Source of the DNA: DAOUMU01 sp034409055
GTDB taxonomy: Bacteria; Chloroflexota; Anaerolineae; 4572-78; J111
Reading direction: 5' to 3'
NCBI GenBank assembly: GCA_034409055.1
Contig: DAOUMU010000154.1
Location: 1-40,869 of the forward strand
Length of the DNA: 40,869 nt
Part shown: piece after piece, positions 6,627 to 16,551 of the stretch
Position numbering within the stretch: the stretch's first letter is position 1
Layout: each line of letters starts with the position of its first letter
Made by a program: the position numbers and the translations under genes
The notes under the pieces: generated by a model
Seen by the model: the letters and a program-made list of their open reading frames with translations, nothing else
Databases searched by the model: none
What the model was told of the DNA's origin: nothing

Positions 6627-9600
6627 ATGAACAAGCGTAAATTGTTGAGTATGATAGCTATGGTCAGCCTGCTACTGCTTAGTTTGCTGATCAATTTTGT
6701 GGGGTTGGCCAAGGCGGCACCGACCCCGGTTGCGGGGGATATGCCTAACTTAAACGGGGCCAGAATCGCTGGTGGTCCAGTAAATACCTCCCCGGCGTTG
6801 GCATTCACCCCGGTTCTGACAATCACCAAGCGCGCCGATCCCGATCCGGTTAACGCGGGTGAGGAGCTGACTTACACCATCGTCGTCACCAATGGCAGCC
6901 CCACCGATGACGCCACAAACACCGTTATCACCGATACGTTGGATGGCAATGTCAGTTTCGCCTCGGCCAGCGACAGCGGCGAGTATGACGCGGGCGCTGT
7001 TACCTGGGATGTGGGCCTGCTTGCGGCGAATAATACCATCAGCCGCACCCTGGTGGTCACCGTCGACAGTGCCTTCAGCGGCCCCAGCCTGCAGAACACC
7101 GCGGAGGTAACCTCTACCGGAGGGGTAACCGACAGCGATACCATCAATACCGTTGTCAACACCGAGGCCGATCTGTCGATCAGTAAGAGCGGTTCAGCCG
7201 ATTCAGTACGGATGGGCGACACTCTAACCTACACCATCATAGTCACCAATGCCGGCCCTTCGACAGCCACGGGGGTGGTCGTCACCGATACGAAACCGGT
7301 CAGCGTAACCTTTAATGACAGCCTGTCCAGCTCAGACTGTAACGAGACGGCGCCGGATACCGTGACTTGCAACGTCAACAGCTTGGCCCCTGACCTGACC
7401 ACGACACTAACCATTGTCGTCATCCCCACTACAGCAGGTTTCATCGCCAACACGGTCGTGGTTGCCGGCACCGAGTTCGATCCGGGGCCCGGTCAAAATT
7501 CGGCCACTGAAACCATCTTTGTCGAACCCCTCGTCAATACAACGAACGACCTGAATGACGGTATATGCAATACCACACACTGTAGTTTGCGCGAAGCCAT
7601 TGACTTCGCCAACGCCAATCCGGGGGCGGACTCGATTGTCTTCGATATCCCCGGTTCAGGGCCGCATACCATCGCTCCAACCGCGGCCCTGCCAACCATC
7701 ACCAACCCGCTGACCATCGATGGGGAATCTCAGCCCGGCGCCAGTTGCAACAGCGGCACGCTGAAGATCGAACTGAACGGCAGCAGCGCGGGGGCCGGCG
7801 TAAACGGCCTGACCATCACTGCCGGCAACAGCACCGTTCGGGGACTGGTTATCAATAGTTTCGACGGCAATGGGCTCGAGTTGAGCACGAACGGCGGCAA
7901 CATCGTCGAGTGCAACTACCTCGGCACCAGCGTCAGCGGCTCCCTCGACCAGGGTAACGGCGGCAATGGTATCTTTATCAACAACGTGTCTAACAACACC
8001 ATTGGAGGGACGACGGCTACAGCGCGTAACCTCATCTCGGGTAACGATGATAATGGTCTTGAGATCAACGGCAGCAGCGCGACAGGAAACATGATCCAGG
8101 GGAACTACGTTGGGACCAATGTCGCTGGCACCGGTTCCCTGCCCAACGCCGGTGACGGCATCTCTATCAACAACGCGCCCACCAACACCATCGGCGGAGC
8201 GACGACCGGGGCAGGCAACCTTATCTCCGGCAACAACAATGATGGCCTTGAAATCAACGGCAGCAACGCGACAGGGAACATAGTCCAGGGTAATTACGTT
8301 GGGACCAATGCCGCTGGCGATGGCTTCCTGCCCAACGCCAGTAACGGTATCTTCATCAGCAACGCCCCCAACAACACCATCGGCGGAACGACGACCGGGA
8401 CGCGCAACCTTATCTCCGGCAACGTCGGTCACGGCGTCTTCATCTTGAATAGTGGAGCCACGGGGAACACGGTCCAGGGCAATTACATCGGGACCAATGC
8501 CGCCGGCGATGGGCCCCTGGGTAACTCGAATAATGGCCTGCATATTCAGTCCGCCCCCAATAACACCATTGGTGGGACAACAGTGGGCGCAGGTAACCTT
8601 ATCTCCAGCAATTTGGATGGTATCCAGATCAAAAACAGCCAAGCAACTGGGAATCAAGTCCAGGGTAATATCATTGGCGCCAATGCCGCTGGAACTGTGG
8701 CTCTGCCCAACGCCAGCGATGGCCTGGAGATCAACAACTCCCCCAGTAACACCATCGGCGGAACAATAGGAACCACGCTCGACGGGCCATGCACCGGCGC
8801 CTGTAACGTTATCTCGGGCAACAGCGGTGACGGTCTCAAAATCACCGGCAGCGACGCAACAGTCAACTCGGTGCAAGGCAACTACATCGGCACCGATATC
8901 AACGGGTTAGACAACTTGGGCAACGGCGACAATGGGATAGAGATCAACAACGCCCAGAGCACCACCATCGGCGGGCCAACAACGATGCGTAACATCATCT
9001 CTGGTAATGGCGATAATGGCCTTGAGATCACCGGCAGTAGTGCAATGGGAAACCAGGTGCGTGGCAATCTTATCGGTACCCAAAGGGACGGCGACAGCTC
9101 ATTGGGGAACAGTTCCCATGGCGTATTCATCAGTTCCGCCAATAATAATAATATCGGCGGCACGTTCAGCGGCGCGGGCAATACCATCGCTTTTAACGGC
9201 GGTGATGGCGGGTACGTTGAATCTGGCACCCAGAACGCCTTACAACAAAATGTCATCTTTTCCAACATGGGTCTGGGCATTGATCTGGGGCTTGATGGCG
9301 TGACGCCCAACGACGCCGGTGACGGTGACACAGGGGCAAATACCTTGCAGAATTTTCCGGTCTTGACTTTGGCCTCCTCTAATGGCAGCAGCACCGCCGT
9401 CACGGGGACACTCAATAGCGCGGCCAATACGAGCTTCAGGCTTGAATTCTTCTCCACCAGCGCCTGTGATCCTTCCAATCACGGCGAAGGTGAAACTTAC
9501 CTCGGCTTTTTGAATGTAAGCACCAACGGCAGTGGCAACGCATCTTTCACGACCTCCTCTCTGCCTCCCGTCCCCACGGGCGATTTCATTGTAGCCACGG

Positions 9601-11030
9601 CAACCACTGGCAAAAACACCTCGGAGTTCTCCGAGTGTACCCCGGTTAACCCTGTGAATCTGATTCTCGCCAAAACCGGTTCATCCGAGGTGATTGCGGG
9701 CAACAATCTAACCTACACCCTGACCATTACCAACGACGGTTTATCCGACGCTACTGACGTAGTTGTGACCGACACTCTGCCGCCGGACGTAACTTTCCAA
9801 TCGTCCATCCCCGGCCAGCCTACCTGCTCCGAGGCAAACGGTACCGTCACCTGCAACCTGGGCAACCTGGCTATCGGCAACTTCACCCAGGTCACCATCA
9901 TAGTCACGGTCAACTCCTCAACAATAAGCGGGACGATCCTCACCAATAATGCCAGCGTGGCCAGTAATGAGTTCGATTCCGATCCAGACAACAATTCGGC
10001 CACTGCACAAACTACGGTTGAGGCCGAAACCGATCTCAGGATCAGCAAAACCGACGATTCCGAACCGGTAATTGCAGGTGAGAATCTAACCTATATCCTG
10101 ACCGTCACTAACGACGGCCCTTCAGACGCCACGGGCATGGTTGTGAACGATACTCTGCCGTCGGGCGTAACCTTTCAATCGTCCACCCCCGGTCAGCCTA
10201 CCTGCTCCGAGACGAGCGGTACCGTCACCTGTGGCCTGGGACCCCTGGCCAGTGGTAACAGCACCCAGGTCAGCATTGTTGTCAAGGTCGACCCCGCTAC
10301 GATGGGGATGCTTTCCAACTCGGCCGGGGTAACCGGCAACGAAACCGATCCCAAGCCGGGTAACAATTCAGATGCCGAAGACACCACAGTCAACACGGAG
10401 ACCGACCTGACCGTCACCAAAACCGACTCGCCCGACCCGGTGCTTCCAGACAACAACCTGACCTACAATATCACTGTAACCAACGACGGTCCCTCGAACG
10501 CCACGGGAGTGGAGCTGACCGAAACCCTGCCGTCGGGTGTGACCTTCGTCGGGGCACCCGGTTGTTCAGAGGCGGGCGGTGTCGTTACCTGCCACCTGGG
10601 TCCTCTGGCCAGTGGCGAGAAGAGCACCCCGGTCATCATCACCGTCCACGTCGCCCCCTCTACGACAGGGATAATCTCTAGCTCGAGCACTGTGACGGGC
10701 AACGAAACCGATCCCAGGCCGGATAACAACTCAGTCACTGAAAAGACTATGGTCGGCGAATTCAACCAGTCCTACCTGCCTATTGTTTACAAATCGGCTC
10801 CCACTGAACTTTCGATTCACAACGATAACACCGGCGGCGATGTAACCTTCACCGTTTTTGGGACCACCACCAGTTGCCAGGTCCCCAACGGCGAGGTGAA
10901 GTTTTGCGGCAGTTTTCCGCCCGGCACGTATAATGTTGAAGTGACTAGTGTCTGCCCAGGGCTGCCAACAGCGATATTTAGCAAAACGTATGGCAGTGGC
11001 CCCGTAACCACACGAGTTTTCTGTAAATAG
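6627..11030 (+). CDS. Giant secreted DUF11 / CSLREA / parallel beta-helix surface protein
   Basis: A 1467-residue exported protein. A signal peptide covers about residues 1-31 (KRK, then a leucine-rich core, ending AKAA). Two DUF11 repeats (about 64-175 and 181-300) precede a CSLREA motif (about 319-324), which often introduces right-handed beta-helices. The helix (about 345-905) is built of roughly 63-residue double coils with NTIGG, NLISGN and GNYVGTN motifs. Three more DUF11 units follow (about 1011, 1136 and 1261 onward, 124-126 residues apart). A SYLPIVYK stretch (about 1382-1389) precedes a small Cys-containing C-terminal domain with four Cys. It is probably an adhesin-like or stalk protein on the cell surface; no catalytic residues can be claimed. 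There is no LPXTG or PEP-CTERM anchor. Confidence 0.85.
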   Translation: MNKRKLLSMIAMVSLLLLSLLINFVGLAKAAPTPVAGDMPNLNGARIAGGPVNTSPALAFTPVLTITKRADPDPVNAGEELTYTIVVTNGSPTDDATNTVITDTLDGNVSFASASDSGEYDAGAVTWDVGLLAANNTISRTLVVTVDSAFSGPSLQNTAEVTSTGGVTDSDTINTVVNTEADLSISKSGSADSVRMGDTLTYTIIVTNAGPSTATGVVVTDTKPVSVTFNDSLSSSDCNETAPDTVTCNVNSLAPDLTTTLTIVVIPTTAGFIANTVVVAGTEFDPGPGQNSATETIFVEPLVNTTNDLNDGICNTTHCSLREAIDFANANPGADSIVFDIPGSGPHTIAPTAALPTITNPLTIDGESQPGASCNSGTLKIELNGSSAGAGVNGLTITAGNSTVRGLVINSFDGNGLELSTNGGNIVECNYLGTSVSGSLDQGNGGNGIFINNVSNNTIGGTTATARNLISGNDDNGLEINGSSATGNMIQGNYVGTNVAGTGSLPNAGDGISINNAPTNTIGGATTGAGNLISGNNNDGLEINGSNATGNIVQGNYVGTNAAGDGFLPNASNGIFISNAPNNTIGGTTTGTRNLISGNVGHGVFILNSGATGNTVQGNYIGTNAAGDGPLGNSNNGLHIQSAPNNTIGGTTVGAGNLISSNLDGIQIKNSQATGNQVQGNIIGANAAGTVALPNASDGLEINNSPSNTIGGTIGTTLDGPCTGACNVISGNSGDGLKITGSDATVNSVQGNYIGTDINGLDNLGNGDNGIEINNAQSTTIGGPTTMRNIISGNGDNGLEITGSSAMGNQVRGNLIGTQRDGDSSLGNSSHGVFISSANNNNIGGTFSGAGNTIAFNGGDGGYVESGTQNALQQNVIFSNMGLGIDLGLDGVTPNDAGDGDTGANTLQNFPVLTLASSNGSSTAVTGTLNSAANTSFRLEFFSTSACDPSNHGEGETYLGFLNVSTNGSGNASFTTSSLPPVPTGDFIVATATTGKNTSEFSECTPVNPVNLILAKTGSSEVIAGNNLTYTLTITNDGLSDATDVVVTDTLPPDVTFQSSIPGQPTCSEANGTVTCNLGNLAIGNFTQVTIIVTVNSSTISGTILTNNASVASNEFDSDPDNNSATAQTTVEAETDLRISKTDDSEPVIAGENLTYILTVTNDGPSDATGMVVNDTLPSGVTFQSSTPGQPTCSETSGTVTCGLGPLASGNSTQVSIVVKVDPATMGMLSNSAGVTGNETDPKPGNNSDAEDTTVNTETDLTVTKTDSPDPVLPDNNLTYNITVTNDGPSNATGVELTETLPSGVTFVGAPGCSEAGGVVTCHLGPLASGEKSTPVIITVHVAPSTTGIISSSSTVTGNETDPRPDNNSVTEKTMVGEFNQSYLPIVYKSAPTELSIHNDNTGGDVTFTVFGTTTSCQVPNGEVKFCGSFPPGTYNVEVTSVCPGLPTAIFSKTYGSGPVTTRVFCK
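7900..9180 (+). repeat. 189-bp tandem repeats encoding beta-helix coils
   Basis: The coding sequence repeats with a period of 189 bases: the GGGACCAATG block recurs near 8112, 8301 and 8490, and a diverged form appears near 8676. About seven units are present, the central ones most alike. This is high nucleotide similarity, not only protein similarity, so recent duplication or gene conversion is likely. Confidence 0.75.
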
Positions 11031-11135
11031 CGCCAGCCGTAGTGGACTTAACGTTGAGATGGGACTACAATATATTAAGCCCCTTTGTTCGTAAACTCCT
11101 GGGGTCTACCTAAAAGTTGTCAAGAAAAAACTGTG

Positions 11136-13598
11136 ATGATTAGAGATACGATAACCTCAGATTCTTTCATCGTTGGTAGAGCCTTGCCGCCTGATTCTCC
11201 CACCTACGTCAAGCGATCGGCAGACGATGAACTGTTTCAATTGGCCCTGGCCGGGCAATTCTCTTATGTGCTCGCTCCCCGGCAGATGGGCAAGTCAAGC
11301 CTGATGATCCACACAGCCCAACGCTTACGGACAGAGGGCGTCAGCACTGCCCTTCTTTACCTGAGCGGGAGTGGGGCCAGGGTCAGCGCCGAGCAATGGT
11401 ACCTGGCACTGATCATTCGTCTGAAACTCCAGTTGAAACTCTCCATTGATCCGGACAAATGGTGGGCAAAACAAACCTCGGGCGACCCCGTTCGGCGCTT
11501 CACCGACTTTCTGCACGACGTGGTTCTGGCAGAAATCAAAGCCCCGGTCGTCATCTTCATCGACGAGATAGAGACTACACGAAACCTGAAGTTTTCGGAC
11601 GGCTTTTTCGCCACTATTCGGTCCATTTACGATGCCCGTGAGACTGATTCGACCTATAAACGGCTGACCTTCGTCCTACTCGGCATAGCAATACCCGAGG
11701 AGTTGATTAAAGCTCCTGACCGGTCTCCCTTCAACATTGGCCATGAGATTAACCTATGTGAGTTTAGCCAGGAAGAGGCCCAGGTACTCCAGCAGAATCT
11801 GCAAGCCATTTGCCCAAACCAGGCGGAGCCAATCTTTAGCCGTATCTTCTACTGGACAAATGGCCACCCCTATCTGACCCAAAAACTATGCCTGAATGTG
11901 GCCAAGTTGAGGGAACATGGATCTTGGACCGGCCACGGCCTGACCAACCAGAAAGTCGATTGGCTGGTGGAAAGACATTTTCTGTCAACAGCGGCCCGTG
12001 AGGAACCCAATCTGCAATTCGTGCGAGAAAGTATTGAGAACAGTTCGGGCCGCCGTCGCCTGCTAAACCTCTATCGCCGGGTATATGTTGGAAAAAAGGT
12101 GGCAGAGGACAGACAGTCGTTCGATCAGAACAGGTTGAAGTTGTTCGGCCTGGTACGGGCCAAAAAGGGAACCTTAAAAACGCGCAACCATATCTACCGG
12201 CGTGCTTTTAACCTGGACTGGATCAAAACTAACAAATCGTTTAATGCTAACTGGGTCCGGGCTATCGTTCTGATCGCGGTCTTGCTTATTTTCTTGCTGG
12301 CTGGCGGCGCCGGCTATTCTTTTTACCAGCAGAGACAGGAGATGGCCGAGACCCAGGCGCAGGATTCTGTCGAGCGCTTTAGAAATACGACCAATCCTGA
12401 TGTACGCCTTACCAGTTTGGCCGTGTTGTTGAGTCTGACCAGCCACGAAGATCAGGCCCAACAGTTATTCTACGAGGAACTTGACCCGGCGGATCAACTT
12501 GAGCTGTTTGAGCTGACCGACCCCAAAAAGAGAGGGGAAGAATTGATCACGGTGGTGAGAGGGTTGTATACTAACCCAACCCTGGAAAATAACGAGCAAG
12601 ATAATGCGTTGCTGAAGACTATGGCCCAGGCTTTGCGTGAAATGGATCATACACTGTGGTTGAGCGCAATTGACCTGGAACTGGAGATCACCAATTGGCT
12701 CAAAGGACGAGGATATTACGATCAAGGTCAGTACCGGCAAGCCGTTGAAGCCTACAATGTGACCATCGACCTAAATGAGGATAATCTGGGAACCTACTAT
12801 GACCGCAGCCTGGCCTATGCAGCTCTGGGTGAACCGAGCCGGGGCCTGGACGACTTAGCCACAATATTAAGTGCGGACGAAAGATGGCAAAAGCGAGTGC
12901 AACAGGCGTTGCTCACCGAGCCCCAACTTTACACAGCCTTGTGGACTGAACAAGGGGACCGGCAAACCCTAGTCGCGTTAGTGCCTACCCCAACCGGTAC
13001 CCCCAGCCCAACAATCACTCCGGCGCCTTCGCCCACGCCATTACCAACTGATACTCCCCAACCACGTCGCCCTACATCCACTTCAACACCGACCTCTACC
13101 CCTACTTCCAGTATTTCCGCGCCCCCCCCCACCTCGACGCCTACCCCCGGTCTGCCCACAGGTACGTTTACGCTGCTCAAGCCTTTATCTCTTGATGATC
13201 CCACTTTTGGGCCAACCAATTTCGAGTGGCAATGGACAGGCCCTGTGCCGCCAGGATATGGCTTTGAGGTACGTGTTTGGCGCGAAGGAGAACAGCCCGC
13301 CGGGGTACACAATGCGGTACTCGATAATCAAAATGGCCTCATTAATAACATTGGGGACAACACCTATAGCTTTAGCGCTAACATCAAGGGGGCCGCCGGG
13401 GTACGAGGTCACAGCGGAATATATTTGTGGACCGTAGCCTTGGTCCAAATCAGCCCAGATTATGCTGATCTGGGGCAACAGGCCGCACCTGCTCGCCTTC
13501 GTTTTGAGATCACCGGTGGCAGTGATGGTGGCCAGCAGGGCGAAGGTGGTGATGGCAGCGGCAGTAGCGGTGGTGGCGGCGGCGTCGGCATTGATTAG
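11136..13598 (+). CDS. Membrane-spanning AAA_35 ATPase with outer TPR-like region and Thr-Pro stalk
   Basis: The N-terminal half is an AAA-like (AAA_35, PF14516-type) domain: the entry FIVGRALPPDSPTYVKR, Walker A PRQMGKSS (about 48-55) and Walker B VVIFIDEIE (about 138-146). A winged region follows to about 370. One membrane span lies at about 375-398. Next come helices resembling a TPR (about 525-590), a TPTP-type linker (about 617-675), and a beta-rich domain with WTGPVPPGYGFEVRVW. The tail is Gly/Ser-rich. It is predicted to have the ATPase inside and the TPR-like part plus last domain outside. It starts 105 bases after the DUF11 gene. I chose ATG 11136 to match family N-termini; GTG 11133 and TTG 11085 are alternatives. 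The role is unknown; STAND-like signalling is inference. Confidence 0.8.
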   Translation: MIRDTITSDSFIVGRALPPDSPTYVKRSADDELFQLALAGQFSYVLAPRQMGKSSLMIHTAQRLRTEGVSTALLYLSGSGARVSAEQWYLALIIRLKLQLKLSIDPDKWWAKQTSGDPVRRFTDFLHDVVLAEIKAPVVIFIDEIETTRNLKFSDGFFATIRSIYDARETDSTYKRLTFVLLGIAIPEELIKAPDRSPFNIGHEINLCEFSQEEAQVLQQNLQAICPNQAEPIFSRIFYWTNGHPYLTQKLCLNVAKLREHGSWTGHGLTNQKVDWLVERHFLSTAAREEPNLQFVRESIENSSGRRRLLNLYRRVYVGKKVAEDRQSFDQNRLKLFGLVRAKKGTLKTRNHIYRRAFNLDWIKTNKSFNANWVRAIVLIAVLLIFLLAGGAGYSFYQQRQEMAETQAQDSVERFRNTTNPDVRLTSLAVLLSLTSHEDQAQQLFYEELDPADQLELFELTDPKKRGEELITVVRGLYTNPTLENNEQDNALLKTMAQALREMDHTLWLSAIDLELEITNWLKGRGYYDQGQYRQAVEAYNVTIDLNEDNLGTYYDRSLAYAALGEPSRGLDDLATILSADERWQKRVQQALLTEPQLYTALWTEQGDRQTLVALVPTPTGTPSPTITPAPSPTPLPTDTPQPRRPTSTSTPTSTPTSSISAPPPTSTPTPGLPTGTFTLLKPLSLDDPTFGPTNFEWQWTGPVPPGYGFEVRVWREGEQPAGVHNAVLDNQNGLINNIGDNTYSFSANIKGAAGVRGHSGIYLWTVALVQISPDYADLGQQAAPARLRFEITGGSDGGQQGEGGDGSGSSGGGGGVGID

Positions 13599-13638
13599 GG
13601 CTAATCTGAGCTTATTCTAAATCAACCATCATCCGTTT

Positions 13639-13664
13639 AGCCTCGGCTTGCCCGGGGCTTTTTC
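13639..13664 (+). terminator. Rho-independent terminator after the AAA_35 gene
   Basis: GCCTCGG (13640-13646) and CCGGGGC (13652-13658) form a 7-bp stem with one G-T pair, followed by TTTTTC. Confidence 0.75.
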
Positions 13665-13741
13665 GTGGATAGTAGAGATTGGTAATTGATTACTGAAGCT
13701 ACAAGATGGACAACTTCTCTAACATAAATCTAATAGTTAGT

Positions 13742-13794
13742 GTGTATAATACACTCACAATTAAGATAAAGATGACACCTATCGATATACGATA
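13742..13794 (+). promoter_or_regulatory. lon promoter region with two palindromes
   Basis: TATAAT at 13745-13750 lies in a perfect 13-bp palindrome, GTGTAT-A-ATACAC (13742-13754). A second inverted repeat, TATCG-ATATA-CGATA, follows at 13780-13794. No good -35 is seen. Neither palindrome matches CIRCE or the CtsR repeat, so any heat-shock control would be by another factor. Confidence 0.5.
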
Positions 13795-13867
13795 GAACGA
13801 TGTGAAACGTAGACCGTAAAGATAATTGAGCCACAACGCTATGTTTCGCAAGGGAGAAAAAAATAGC

Positions 13868-16366
<2,499 letters not shown>

Positions 16367-16380
16367 TTGACTTTGTTAGC

Positions 16381-16414
16381 AAAAAGGGCCGCTCAAATTT
16401 GAGTGGCCTTTTTT
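16381..16414 (+). terminator. Rho-independent terminator of lon
   Basis: An A-rich, GC-cored stem (AAAAAGGGCCGCTCAAA facing TTTGAGTGGCCTTTTTT) ends in six T. The symmetric A and T runs mean it could also serve the opposite strand. Confidence 0.85.
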
Positions 16415-16441
16415 GATTCTACTGCTGTTCGGCAAATACTC

Positions 16442-16498
16442 TTGTAGGACGAACTTTAGTTTGTTCAGCGACGGGGCAAGCCAAAGCTTATCCTACAA
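16442..16498. repeat. Short dispersed inverted-repeat element
   Basis: TTGTAGGA (16442-16449) and TCCTACAA (16491-16498) are inverted ends 57 bases across. The left half contains a small hairpin, CGAACT-TT-AGTTTG. This GTAGGAC-AACTTTAGTTTG pattern resembles dispersed intergenic repeats. A similar GGACAGACTTTTAGTCT stretch occurs at 40763-40779. Confidence 0.45.
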
Positions 16499-16551
16499 AA
16501 CCGATACATCTTCATCTTTCAGGGTGAACGAAGTTCTGGGAACGAGACAAA

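Noticed and set aside
7656..9478. Long minus-strand frames opposite the beta-helix gene
   Set aside because: They mirror the repetitive plus-strand gene, which has a signal peptide, known domains and a ribosome site.
6627..11030. Pectate lyase or other polysaccharide lyase in the beta-helix
   Set aside because: The coils have the helix motifs but I see no conserved catalytic Asp/Arg set; repeats look structural.
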